NCBI GenBank assembly: GCA_039889245.1 | Contig: JAZGVH010000002.1 | Coordinates: 992,001 to 1,056,000, forward strand | Length of the DNA stretch: 64,000 nucleotides | DNA from: Dermatophilaceae bacterium Soc4.6 | GTDB taxonomy: Bacteria > Actinomycetota > Actinomycetes > Actinomycetales > Dermatophilaceae | Direction of reading: 5' to 3' | In this document: positions 55,548 through 63,720 of the stretch, piece by piece | How the letters are laid out: each line of letters starts with the position of its first letter | Position numbering within the stretch: the first letter of the stretch is position 1 | Made by a program: the position numbers and the translations under genes | Notes under the pieces: generated by a model | Told to the model about the DNA's origin: nothing | The model's database searches: none | What the model saw: the letters and a program-made list of their open reading frames with translations, nothing else

Positions 55548-56846
55548 TCAGGGGTAGTAGATGTTGCCGTCGAGGTGGCTCACGACGAGGTAGTTGCCGA
55601 CGTACCACGCCTGCTGTCCTACTCCGAGCAGGGCGACCAGGCACAGCAACAGCACCCGCCAGCGCCGCCACCACCTCACCTGGAGGAACCACGCGATGAG
55701 CAGGGTGAAGGGGAAGGCCAGGATCGCGTAGCGCAGCCGCGACGGCCCGCTGTTGGTCACGAGCAGCTGGTAGGCCGGGTAGGCCCCGGCCCAGGCCCAG
55801 ATCTCGGGGCCCCAGCGCCAGGTGCGGTGGGTCAGCATGAACCACGCGAAGACGCCCACGGCCACGAGGCCGAAGACCGGCCCGATCCACCCGTAGGCGA
55901 GCACCAGGTAGGTCCACCAAGAGTAGAGCTTGAGGTCGCTGCCGACCTTCCACGCCGCGAGGGTCTGGGTGTAGGCGGTCGGTACCCCGGTGGCGACGCC
56001 GATGATGGCGGGCCACAGCGCCGCGAGCGCCCCGGCCCAGAGCGCCAGCAGGCCGAGCCCCACCTTCGTGCGACGCGGGAGGGTCTCGTCGGTCTCGCTG
56101 CGCCACCGCACGACGAGGTGGGTGATGATGACGGGCGCCATCGACGCGACGATGTTGCGGCTCAGGGCGAGGACGACGAGCACGACCGCGACCCACCAGT
56201 AGCGCCGGGCCCGCAGGAGCATGAGCAGGGAGACGACCACGAGGATGGCGAGCGACTCGGTGTAGGTGGCCGACAGGATGGGCGCCGAGATGAAGGTGCA
56301 GACCCCGACGACCGCGACGACCGCCTCCCAGCGGCCGACGGCCCGGTCGACCAGGCGGAAGAGCAGCACCATCGCCGCCCCCCCGATCACGACGTTGACC
56401 AGCCCACCGGCGACCGCGAACGGCAGACCCGTCAGCCGCATGACCCCGGCCACGATGCCGGGGTAGACGGGGTAGAACGCCCACGCGCTCATGTCCACCA
56501 GGCCGTCGTCGGTGCGCGGCAGCACCTGGGGGTAGCCGTGGGTGGCGATCTGCTGGTACCACTGCCCGTCCCAGTTGCTCATCACCGTCCAGTAGCCCGG
56601 AGCGGTGTCGACGGGGAACATGATGCGCAGGATGCCGTTGGAGGCCGGGAGCGAGATCTCGCTGCGGGCCGCGACGACGCCGATGACCGCGGTGGTCAGC
56701 CGCGTCGCGAGCCAGACGGCGAGCGGGAACCACATGCCGAAGCGGCGCCACCAGGGCTGGTCGTCCTCGAGCGCGGCCACGGTGGGCGCCGGCGTCGGCG
56801 AGGGCCCGGGCGTGACCCGCCGGAAGGCGCGCACTCCCGCCTGCAC
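55548..56846 (-). CDS. Polytopic mannosyltransferase-like membrane protein (PIG-V/GT-C type)
   Basis: This 432-residue protein has about 9-11 membrane helices. An early outer-loop motif MSNWDGQWYQQIATHGYPQV (acidic DG.WY) is characteristic of GPI mannosyltransferase 2-like GT-C enzymes that use polyprenyl-phosphate mannose, and AFYPVYPGIVAGVMRLTG follows. SWWTYLVLAYGWIGPVFGLV and the C-terminal SRLRYAILAFPFTLLIAWFL (R-Y in the last loop) fit too. Such proteins glycosylate envelope lipids or proteins. The GTG start is the first in frame; an AGGAG about 30 codons upstream has no ATG, GTG or TTG after it, so the true N-terminus is uncertain. Confidence 0.82.
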   Translation of the reverse strand: MQAGVRAFRRVTPGPSPTPAPTVAALEDDQPWWRRFGMWFPLAVWLATRLTTAVIGVVAARSEISLPASNGILRIMFPVDTAPGYWTVMSNWDGQWYQQIATHGYPQVLPRTDDGLVDMSAWAFYPVYPGIVAGVMRLTGLPFAVAGGLVNVVIGGAAMVLLFRLVDRAVGRWEAVVAVVGVCTFISAPILSATYTESLAILVVVSLLMLLRARRYWWVAVVLVVLALSRNIVASMAPVIITHLVVRWRSETDETLPRRTKVGLGLLALWAGALAALWPAIIGVATGVPTAYTQTLAAWKVGSDLKLYSWWTYLVLAYGWIGPVFGLVAVGVFAWFMLTHRTWRWGPEIWAWAGAYPAYQLLVTNSGPSRLRYAILAFPFTLLIAWFLQVRWWRRWRVLLLCLVALLGVGQQAWYVGNYLVVSHLDGNIYYP

Positions 56847-56978
56847 CGGTCGGGGCAGGCGGTGGGTGACCCGGTCGAGCGTGCTGGTGGCGGTGGCGAT
56901 GACTGAGCTCCTGAGGCGACGGACGGACGGCCCCCGGCTCGACCGCTGCCCCCAGATTACGGTGCGCCGGGCCCGCGG

Positions 56979-58574
56979 TCAGACTGGCGTGACCGCGCGC
57001 CGCTTGTCGGAGAAGCTGCGGTCGCGCCCCGCGGCGTACTTCAGCCGGTGCAGCAGCTCGCCGCGAAGCTCTTCGGCTTCGACGACCTGGTCGACGACGA
57101 GGTCGGCGACGAGGCGCTCGAGGTCGACGTCCTCTTCGTACTCCCGCCGCATCCGGGCGACGAACTCGTCGCGCGCCTCGAGCCCGTCCGCCGCCTCGAT
57201 CTCGGCGATCTTGTTGGCGTAGACGGCGTTGACCGCGGCCTCCGGCCCCATGACCGCGATGCGGGCGGTGGGCAGGGCGATGGTCGCATCGGGCATGAAG
57301 CCGGGACCGCCCATGGCGTAGAGGCCGGCGCCGTAGGCCTTGCGCACGACGACGCAGAACTGCGGCACGGTCGCCGACGCGACGGCCGAGACCATCTTCG
57401 CGCCGTGGCGGATGATGCCCTGCCGCTCGACCTCGGTGCCGATCATGAAGCCCGGCACGTCGCAGAGGTAGACCAGCGGGATGTTGAAGGCGTCGCAGAG
57501 CCAGATGAAGCGGGTCGCCTTGTCGGCGCTGTCGGTGAAGAGCACCCCGCCCTTGACCATCGAGTTGTTGGCGACGATGCCCACGCTCTCGCCGGCCATC
57601 CGGCCGAGACCGATGACCAGCTCGGGCGCGAAGAGCGGCTTGATCTCGAAGAACGACTCGTCGTCGACGAGCCCGTCGATGACCTCGTGCACGTCGAACG
57701 GGACCGACTCGCGCTCGGGCACGACCTCGCGGGTCAGCTCGGTGGCCGGTTGCTCCGGCCCGTAGGACGGGGGCTTCTCGCGCCAGGTCGAGGGCAGGTA
57801 GGAGAAGTACAGCTTGGCCAGCTCGATCGCCTCGACGTCGTCCTGGGCCAGCAGGTCGCCGCAGCCGGAGACGGTGCAGTGCATCCGCGCACCGCCCATC
57901 TCCTCGAGCGAGACCGTCTCCCCGACGACCATCTGCGCCATCCTGGGGCTGCCGAGATACATCGAGGCGTTGCCCTCGACCATGATCACGATGTCGGTGA
58001 AGCTCGGGATGTAGGCGCCGCCGGCCGCGCTCGGGCCGAAGAGGCAGCAGACCTGCGGCACCCGCCCCGACAGCGCGACCTGGTTGTGAAAGATGTGACC
58101 GGCCCCGCGGCGCCCGGGGAACATCTCCACCTGGTCGGTGATCCGCGCGCCCGCGGAGTCGACGAACCAGAAGACCGGCAGCTCCTCGCGCAGTGCTGTC
58201 TCCGTGGCCCGCACGATCTTCTCGACCGTGCGCGCCCCCCACGACCCCGCCTTGACGGTCGGGTCGTTGGCGATGACCAGCACCGGCCGACCGTCGACCG
58301 TGCCGCGGCCGGTGACGACGCCGTCCGCCGGCAGGCCCGGGCTGCGGCTGTTGGCGTAACGTCCGTCCTCGACGAACGAGCCGTCGTCGAGGAGCAGGTC
58401 GACCCGCTCGCGCACGGCGATCTTGCCCTGCTTGTCGAGCTTGGCCCGGGCCGTGTCGCTCGGCTTGGCCGAGGCCTCGTAGGCCGCTGCGAGACGCTCG
58501 CGGACCGCCCCGACGCGCGGGTCGGGGCCCCCCGGCATACCGGCAGGGCGGGGTGGGGTGGGGGCGGCGCTCAC
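56979..58574 (-). CDS. liuB: Methylcrotonyl-CoA carboxylase-like carboxyltransferase subunit
   Basis: This 531-residue carboxyltransferase is distinct from the AccD5-type protein at 27958. It has KLDKQGKIAVRERVDLLLDD, ANDPTVKAGSWGARTVEKIV, the oxyanion loops FVDSAGARITDQVEMFPGRR and DVPGFMIGTEVERQGIIRHG, LFGPSAAGGAYIPSFTDIVI and RKAYGAGLYAMGGPGFMPDA. The sequence around the CoA site fits methylcrotonyl-CoA carboxylase beta chains of leucine degradation, as does coupling to an isovaleryl-CoA dehydrogenase-like gene (GTGA overlap) and a LiuR-like regulator. The biotin-carrying alpha subunit is not in the window. Other branched acyl-CoA substrates are possible. Confidence 0.85.
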   Translation of the reverse strand: MSAAPTPPRPAGMPGGPDPRVGAVRERLAAAYEASAKPSDTARAKLDKQGKIAVRERVDLLLDDGSFVEDGRYANSRSPGLPADGVVTGRGTVDGRPVLVIANDPTVKAGSWGARTVEKIVRATETALREELPVFWFVDSAGARITDQVEMFPGRRGAGHIFHNQVALSGRVPQVCCLFGPSAAGGAYIPSFTDIVIMVEGNASMYLGSPRMAQMVVGETVSLEEMGGARMHCTVSGCGDLLAQDDVEAIELAKLYFSYLPSTWREKPPSYGPEQPATELTREVVPERESVPFDVHEVIDGLVDDESFFEIKPLFAPELVIGLGRMAGESVGIVANNSMVKGGVLFTDSADKATRFIWLCDAFNIPLVYLCDVPGFMIGTEVERQGIIRHGAKMVSAVASATVPQFCVVVRKAYGAGLYAMGGPGFMPDATIALPTARIAVMGPEAAVNAVYANKIAEIEAADGLEARDEFVARMRREYEEDVDLERLVADLVVDQVVEAEELRGELLHRLKYAAGRDRSFSDKRRAVTPV

Positions 58575-59755
58575 GCCGTGAGCCCGAGGCCGCGGGCGAT
58601 GAGCATGCGCTGCACCTCGGAGGTGCCCTCGCCGATCTCGAGGATCTTGGCGTCGCGGTAGAAGCGGGCCACGGGGTACTCCTCCATGAAGCCGTTGCCG
58701 CCGAAGACCTGTGTGGCGACGCGGGTCGCGCGCATCGCGGCCTCGGTGGAGTGCAGCTTGGCGATCGACGCGGCCTGCTTGACCTCTCCGACCGAGCGGC
58801 GACCGGCGACCATCTCGTCCTTGAGCCACGCGGCCTTGTAGGTGAGCAGGCGGGCAGCCTCGACGTCGACGGCGAGGTCGGCGAGCGGGAAGGACACACC
58901 CTGGTTGGCGCCGATCGGACGGCCGAAGGCCGTACGAGTGCCGGCGTAGTCGGTGGCCAGCTCGAGGCAGGCCCGCGCGCAGCCGAGGGCGAGCGCGCTG
59001 ATGGCGATGCGGCCGTCGTCGAGGGTCTTGAGGAACTGCCGGTAGCCCTGCCCCGGCTCACCGAGCACGTGGTCGGCCGGCACGCGGCAGTCCTCGAAGG
59101 TCAGGCCGTGGGTGTCGCTGATGTGCCAGCCCAGCTTGCGGTAGGGCGGCTCGACGATGAACCCCGGGACGCCCGCGGGCACGAGGAGGGCCGAGACCTG
59201 GGGCGAGCCGTCGGGGTTCTCCCCGGTGCGGGCGGTGACGGTGACCACCGAGGTGATCTCGGTGCCGCTGTTGGTGATGAAGGCCTTGGCGCCGTTGAGG
59301 ACCCAGTGGTCGCCGTCGCGCGTCGCCCGGGTGCGGGGGTGGCCCGCGTCCGAGCCGGCGCCCGGCTCCGTCAGCCCGAAGCCGGCGAGGGTCCGCCCCG
59401 CGACGAGGTCGGGCAGCCAGCGCTGCTTCTGCTCCTCGCTGCCGTAGCTGAGGATGGGGTTGATGCCCAGGCCCACGCCCGCCGACAGGGTGATGCCGAT
59501 CGACTGGTCGACCCGGCCCAGCTCCTCGATGGCCACGCAGAGGGCGGTGAAGTCGCCGCCGCCACCCTCGCCCGAGCCGCCGTACTCCTCCGGCACGACA
59601 AGGCCGAAGAGGCCGAGCTCGCCCATCTTGGGCACGAGGTCGGCGGGGAAGTGCGCGTCGCGGTCCCAGTCGCCGACGTGGGGCGCGATCTCGGCCTGCG
59701 CGAACTCTCGCACCACCGCCCGGAAGTCCTCGTGGTCCTTGCTCAGCTCGAACAT
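58571..59755 (-). CDS. liuA: Acyl-CoA dehydrogenase, isovaleryl-CoA type
   Basis: This 394-residue flavoprotein shows EYGGSGEGGGGDFTALCVAI, GFGLTEPGAGSDAGHPRTRA, WVLNGAKAFITNSGTEITSV, RTAFGRPIGANQGVSFPLAD and QVFGGNGFMEEYPVARFYRD, with a C-terminal AKILEIGEGTSEVQRMLIAR. The position of its catalytic Glu was not fixed by eye; isovaleryl-CoA dehydrogenases have it in an earlier helix. ATG 59755 was chosen because GAGGG lies 5 nt upstream; GTG 59767 would add four residues. It is the first gene of the liuA-liuB unit and divergent from a MerR regulator over a double palindrome. Confidence 0.88.
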   Translation of the reverse strand: MFELSKDHEDFRAVVREFAQAEIAPHVGDWDRDAHFPADLVPKMGELGLFGLVVPEEYGGSGEGGGGDFTALCVAIEELGRVDQSIGITLSAGVGLGINPILSYGSEEQKQRWLPDLVAGRTLAGFGLTEPGAGSDAGHPRTRATRDGDHWVLNGAKAFITNSGTEITSVVTVTARTGENPDGSPQVSALLVPAGVPGFIVEPPYRKLGWHISDTHGLTFEDCRVPADHVLGEPGQGYRQFLKTLDDGRIAISALALGCARACLELATDYAGTRTAFGRPIGANQGVSFPLADLAVDVEAARLLTYKAAWLKDEMVAGRRSVGEVKQAASIAKLHSTEAAMRATRVATQVFGGNGFMEEYPVARFYRDAKILEIGEGTSEVQRMLIARGLGLTA

Positions 59756-59776
59756 GCGGTCCCTCACCCGTTCTGC

Positions 59777-59810
59777 TTGACGTGGACGTCAATCTTGACG
59801 TTGACGTCAA
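59777..59810. promoter_or_regulatory. Two adjacent perfect 16-bp palindromes, candidate LiuR operators
   Basis: TTGACGTGGACGTCAA (59777-59792) and TTGACGTTGACGTCAA (59795-59810) are each perfect 7-bp-arm dyads, separated by 2 bp. They fill the gap between liuA (start 59755) and the MerR gene (start 59831). LiuR sites in other bacteria have a similar TT-ACGT..ACGT-AA pattern. Confidence 0.7.
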
Positions 59811-59830
59811 CGTAAAGCAGAATCGCCCTC

Positions 59831-60277
59831 ATGACAAGTCCGGCGACCGCCACTGCTGCGACCCACGCCTCCACTACGTCCACCACGACCGGCCGTCGGG
59901 GCGAGAAGACATGGACCATCGCGCAGGTGTCCGACGACTTCGACGTCACCCACCGCACCGTGCGCCACTACGAGGACCTCGGGCTGCTCACCCCCGAGCG
60001 CCGTGGCACCCAGCGGGTCTACCGCCGCCGCGACCGCACGAGACTCGCGCTCATCCTGCGCGGCAAGCGCCTCGGCTTCCCGCTCGAGCAGATCCGCACG
60101 ATCATCGACCTGTACGACGCCCCCCGCGGCCGCCGCTCGCAGCTGGAGTACGTCCTCGCCCAGATCGACGACCGACGGGCCGACCTCGAGCAGCGCCGGC
60201 GCGACCTCGACGAGGCCCTCGCGGAGCTCGAGACCTTCGAGACGCGGTGCCGCGACGACCTTGGGCGGCTGGGCTGA
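59831..60277 (+). CDS. liuR: MerR family regulator (LiuR-like)
   Basis: This 148-residue regulator has a MerR winged helix-turn-helix (TWTIAQVSDDFDVTHRTVRH then YEDLGLLTPERRGTQRVYRR). RDRTRLALILRGKRLGFPLE, RTIIDLYDAPRGRRSQLEYV and a long dimerisation helix rich in Leu/Glu/Arg follow. The RLALILRGKRLGF..E-IR...DLYD pattern is typical of LiuR-type regulators of branched-chain amino acid breakdown. They lack metal-binding cysteines, and only one Cys is present here. An extra 26-residue Thr/Ala-rich N-terminus precedes the domain. A TTGACG / AGAATC pair with 18-bp spacing places the start of transcription near the ATG, so the mRNA may be leaderless. Confidence 0.88.
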   Translation: MTSPATATAATHASTTSTTTGRRGEKTWTIAQVSDDFDVTHRTVRHYEDLGLLTPERRGTQRVYRRRDRTRLALILRGKRLGFPLEQIRTIIDLYDAPRGRRSQLEYVLAQIDDRRADLEQRRRDLDEALAELETFETRCRDDLGRLG

Positions 60278-60383
60278 CGGACCCGGTCGGGCACCTCCCG
60301 GCCAGCCGTGAGGTTGCTGGCAACCTCACGAGCACTTCCCCCGGGGGCCCGATCCGAGGGGGTGCGGGTGCGATGCTCGGTTC

Positions 60384-61205
60384 GTGGACCCACGCGACGC
60401 CAGCCTGACCCGCCGAGCACTCGTCTCCGGCATCGCCGCCGGCACAGCGCTCGTGGCCGGGGGCTGCGCCGCAGCGGGTGAGCAGGGGTCGGCGACGCTC
60501 ACGACGACGCACCCGTCACGCAGCGCCGCGCCCCCACCCACCGCCAGCAGCGCGCCGCCGTCACCGCGCAGCACACCCCCGTCGCTCCTGCTCACTCCCG
60601 GGGGCGACATCACCTCCGGACCGACGACCGGCACCGGCGCCGCCCTCACCTTCCACGGTGCCGGCGACGTCTCGACCACGCAGGCCGTGCTCGACCTGCT
60701 CCACGCCCGGGGAGCGCGCGTCACAGTCTTCGCCGTCGGCACGTGGCTGAGCGCCACGCCGTCGCTGGGCCACGAGATCGTCGCGGCGGGACACGCCTTG
60801 GGAAACCACACATGGAGCCACCCCGTGCTCACCCGGCTCGACCTCGCCGCCGCCACCGACGAGGTGCGCCGGGGGGCTGACGCCGTGAGCGCTGCCGTCG
60901 GACGGCCCGGGCTGCTCTTCCGCCCCTCGGGCACGCCGACGAGCACGCCCACCATCCGCGCCGCGGCGGCGGCCGTCGGCTACCACCGCAGCGTCTCCTA
61001 CGACATCGACTCGCTCGACTACACCGACCCGGGTGCCGACGCCGTCGTCTCGACCGTCACCGCGGCGCTGCACCCCGGCGCGATCGTCAGCCTCCACCTC
61101 GGCCACCCGGGCACGCTCTCGGCACTACCCCGGCTGCTCGACTCGCTCGCGGCACGCGGGCTGCGGGCGGTCACGGTGACCGAGCTGCTCGGTGGATCGG
61201 CGTGA
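60384..61205 (+). CDS. Exported polysaccharide deacetylase-like lipoprotein with altered motif 1
   Basis: This 273-residue protein has a twin-arginine type signal (TRRALVSGIAAG) and a lipobox ending at Cys28 (LVAGGC), then a Ser/Pro/Thr-rich linker. The NodB-like domain begins about residue 85. Motif 1, normally TFDDG, is TFHGAGD (89-95), so the catalytic and metal Asp pair is missing. Motif 2 (GNHTWSHP, His142 and His146) and motif 3 (FRPSG) are intact. It may bind rather than cleave, or use an alternative metal site. Its stop overlaps the GTG of the beta-propeller gene, suggesting one envelope complex. Confidence 0.85.
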   Translation: MDPRDASLTRRALVSGIAAGTALVAGGCAAAGEQGSATLTTTHPSRSAAPPPTASSAPPSPRSTPPSLLLTPGGDITSGPTTGTGAALTFHGAGDVSTTQAVLDLLHARGARVTVFAVGTWLSATPSLGHEIVAAGHALGNHTWSHPVLTRLDLAAATDEVRRGADAVSAAVGRPGLLFRPSGTPTSTPTIRAAAAAVGYHRSVSYDIDSLDYTDPGADAVVSTVTAALHPGAIVSLHLGHPGTLSALPRLLDSLAARGLRAVTVTELLGGSA

Positions 61206-62446
61206 CGACGGCAGCCGGGTGGCGGCATACGACCTGGGCGGTCGCCGCGCTCGTGGCCCTGGGCCTCGCAGCCTGCTCCACCGGGTCGCCGGCGCAGTCC
61301 CCGGCCCTCGGCCCGACCACCACCCTCCCGGAGCTGAGCGCCCCCGCCACCGCGGCAGTCGTCACCCCCACCACCCCTCTGCCCTATGCGGCAGACCGCG
61401 CCGGACTGCTCACCGGGCCGGCTCGCTCGGCCCGGCCGCTCGTCTACGTGCCGAGCCAGGTCGCCAGCACCGTGCAGGTCATCGACCCGGGCACCTACCG
61501 GGTCATCGCCCGATACCCGGTCGCCCGCTCGCCCGAGCACGTCGTGCCGTCGCACGACCTCACGACGCTGTGGGTCAACAGCGACACCGGCAACATCATG
61601 ACGCCCATCGACCCGCGGACCGGCCGGCTCGGCACGCCGGTCGACGTCTTCGACCCCTACAACCTCTACTTCTCACCCGACGGGAGGTACGCCATCGTGA
61701 TGGCCGAGCGCGCGCGGGCGCTCGAGGTCCGCGACGCCCACACGATGGCGGCCGTGCGCGACGTGCCGGTCCGTTGTTACGGCGTCAACCACGCCGACTT
61801 CACCGCCGACCTGCGCACGATGGTCGCCAGCTGCGAGTTCTCCGGGGTGCTCGTGGTCATCGACCCCGGCCTGACGCACGTGGTGAAGACGATCGACCTC
61901 AACCTGGTCGCCACCCCCGGGGCGACCGACGCGGGCACGGCCCGCGCGATGGGGGGGCCGGCCGGCTTCCTCCGACCCGGGGCGACGGCGATGCCGCAGG
62001 ACGTGCGACTCACCCCCGACGGGCGGCACTTCCTGGCGGCCGACATGCTGCGCAACGGGATCTGGGTCGTCGACGCGACCACCCTGACCGTCACCGGCTT
62101 CGTGCACACGGGCAAGGGTGCCCACGGCATCTACGTCTCCCGCGACGCCCGCGAGGTCTACGTGTCCAACCGCGACGAGGGCAGCGTGTCCGTGCTCGAC
62201 GCCGCGACCCTGAAGCAGAAGGCGCTGTGGCACATCCCCGGCGGGGGATCGCCCGACATGGGGGGCGTCTCCGCCGACGGCAGCGAGCTGTGGCTCTCGG
62301 GTCGCTACAGCTCGATGGTCTACGTGTTCGACACGACGACGGGGGCCGTGACGCACGAGATCCCGGTCGACGCCGGCCCGCACGGGCTGCTCGTGTGGCC
62401 GCAGCCGGGCCGGTTCTCGCTCGGGCACACGGGGAACATGCGCTGA
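61202..62446 (+). CDS. Beta-propeller (YVTN/YncE-like) lipoprotein
   Basis: This 414-residue protein has a signal peptide ending in the lipobox LGLAAC, a short Pro/Thr-rich linker, and then a seven-bladed-type propeller. Repeats are VYVPSQVASTVQVIDPGTYR, LWVNSDTGNIMTPIDPRTGR, NLYFSPDGRYAIVMAERARA, DVRLTPDGRHFLAADMLRNG, GIYVSRDAREVYVSNRDEGS and VSVLDAATLKQKALWHIPGG. Such domains bind proteins or ligands outside the membrane and have no certain enzymatic role. It is coupled to the deacetylase-like lipoprotein by a 4-bp overlap and convergent with the Hcp-like gene. Confidence 0.87.
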   Translation: MTTAAGWRHTTWAVAALVALGLAACSTGSPAQSPALGPTTTLPELSAPATAAVVTPTTPLPYAADRAGLLTGPARSARPLVYVPSQVASTVQVIDPGTYRVIARYPVARSPEHVVPSHDLTTLWVNSDTGNIMTPIDPRTGRLGTPVDVFDPYNLYFSPDGRYAIVMAERARALEVRDAHTMAAVRDVPVRCYGVNHADFTADLRTMVASCEFSGVLVVIDPGLTHVVKTIDLNLVATPGATDAGTARAMGGPAGFLRPGATAMPQDVRLTPDGRHFLAADMLRNGIWVVDATTLTVTGFVHTGKGAHGIYVSRDAREVYVSNRDEGSVSVLDAATLKQKALWHIPGGGSPDMGGVSADGSELWLSGRYSSMVYVFDTTTGAVTHEIPVDAGPHGLLVWPQPGRFSLGHTGNMR

Positions 62447-62450
62447 CCCG

Positions 62451-62879
62451 TCAGGGGGTGCTGGTGACGAGGTTCCAGGTGACGTGCTTGCCTGCGAGCA
62501 GGAAGTCGAGCTGGCCGAAGTCGAAGGAGTAGTTGACCGTGAGCCGGTCCTCCCCGCCGGAGCCGCCGAGGCTCACCGAGGTGACGTAGACGGTCGTCAT
62601 CGTGTAGGTGTCCGTCGGCTGGCTCAGGGTCGACGGGGCCACGGTCAGCACGGCTTTCGTGACGGCCGCGCCGAGGAGCATCTTCTGCGTCAGCACCGCC
62701 GTGCCCTGGTCGATGTAGGCCGTGACGCTGAGGTCCTGGATGCTGGGCTTGCCAGCCCCGCCGACCGCCGACGACGGGGAGGACGCCCCCCAGGAGAAGG
62801 CGAGGACGTCGATCGAGCCCGGGATCGTCGTCGAGCCTCCGGGGATCCCGGTCAGCTTGAGGCTCATGGTCACGGACAC
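62451..62879 (-). CDS. Hcp-like (type VI tube-fold) protein
   Basis: This 142-residue protein begins MSLKLTGIPGGSTTIPGSID-VLAFSWGASSP. The opening 'L.I.GIPG.S....G.I.V.SFSWG' and later SIQDLSVTAYIDQGTAVLTQ are the signature of Hcp-family proteins, with YTMTTVYVTSVSLGGSGGED and LTVNYSFDFGQLDFLL at the end. Other type VI components are absent from the window and are not expected in a Gram-positive-type envelope, so its role is unknown. GTG 62879 was chosen for the AAGGA 7 nt upstream; ATG 62867 is an alternative. It follows the AOC-like gene by 10 bp and is probably in its operon. Confidence 0.8.
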   Translation of the reverse strand: MSVTMSLKLTGIPGGSTTIPGSIDVLAFSWGASSPSSAVGGAGKPSIQDLSVTAYIDQGTAVLTQKMLLGAAVTKAVLTVAPSTLSQPTDTYTMTTVYVTSVSLGGSGGEDRLTVNYSFDFGQLDFLLAGKHVTWNLVTSTP

Positions 62880-62889
62880 GGTGCGGTCC

Positions 62890-63465
62890 TTACTGGTCGG
62901 GGTTGTGCGGGGTGTCGGGGGTGTCGAGGGCGAGGTCGAAGTGGGCGTGCCCGTCGCCGCCGAGGTCGAGGCGGCGCAGCTCGACGCGGTAGGTGCCGCG
63001 GGCCGCGGCGTAGGTGCCGGTGCCACCGACGACCGCATACGTGCCGCGGCCGCGGCGGTCGGTGGTGCCCGTGCCGGCGATGGTCCCGTCAGGCAGCGTC
63101 AGCAGGTGCTGCTCGTAGGTCATCGCGGCGCCGAGCTCGGGTGACCGGCCGTGGTCGACGAGCGCGACGACGTCGGCATGGAAGGTGCCGGCGTCACCGG
63201 TCGCTGTGGTGACGACTGCGGTGACGACGCAGCGGTCGCCGGCCCGGGGCAGCTCGACGGCGGCCACCGCGTGCCCTTGCGGGCCGGGCACCGTCGCGGG
63301 ACGGACGTCGAGGCGCCGCAACCCGCGCCCGACCAACGAGATCCGGCGGTGCCCGCTGCCGGACGCGGCCGCCGCGGCTGGCCCGCCCGCTCCCACAGCG
63401 GCCGCCGCCAGGGCGGCTCCGGAGGCCACGGTCGACAACACGGAACGGCGGGACCGAGCAGGCAT
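62890..63465 (-). CDS. Tat-exported allene oxide cyclase/dirigent-like barrel protein
   Basis: This 191-residue protein has a twin-arginine-type signal (RSRRSVLSTVASGAALAAAA) and likely cleavage after the Ala-rich stretch. The mature domain shows a beta-barrel pattern ending in RGTYAVVGGTGTYAAARGTY, the 'GGTG.Y..A.G' motif seen in allene oxide cyclase-like and dirigent proteins. In bacteria these are mostly of unknown function and may bind hydrophobic ligands or act as barrels without catalysis. GAGGAG lies 5 nt before the ATG. It is first in a two-gene unit with the Hcp-like protein. Confidence 0.75.
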   Translation of the reverse strand: MPARSRRSVLSTVASGAALAAAAVGAGGPAAAAASGSGHRRISLVGRGLRRLDVRPATVPGPQGHAVAAVELPRAGDRCVVTAVVTTATGDAGTFHADVVALVDHGRSPELGAAMTYEQHLLTLPDGTIAGTGTTDRRGRGTYAVVGGTGTYAAARGTYRVELRRLDLGGDGHAHFDLALDTPDTPHNPDQ

Positions 63466-63720
63466 GAGGCTCCTCTGCGAGACGGCGTGGATGGCGGGCA
63501 CCACCGACGCTAGACCGACGGGCGCGCACCGCATAGGGCCCGGACGCCGGTGCTTTTGCCCACGGCCGCGACGGCTGCCGGGGCTGAGGTGCGGGGGCGC
63601 GGCATACGGGACGGGCGTGGGGTGTTGGCCTCGGCAGGAGCCGCCGCGGGCGCCGAAGTCGGGCGTGCGAGGCTGGGACCTGACGACCCGATTGATCCAC
63701 TGACCTGAAGGTGACCGGCC

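Noticed and set aside
54316-59061. 1581-codon minus-strand ORF
   Set aside because: Shadow of the photolyase-like, mannosyltransferase, carboxylase and dehydrogenase genes; Arg/Ala/Pro-rich without domains.
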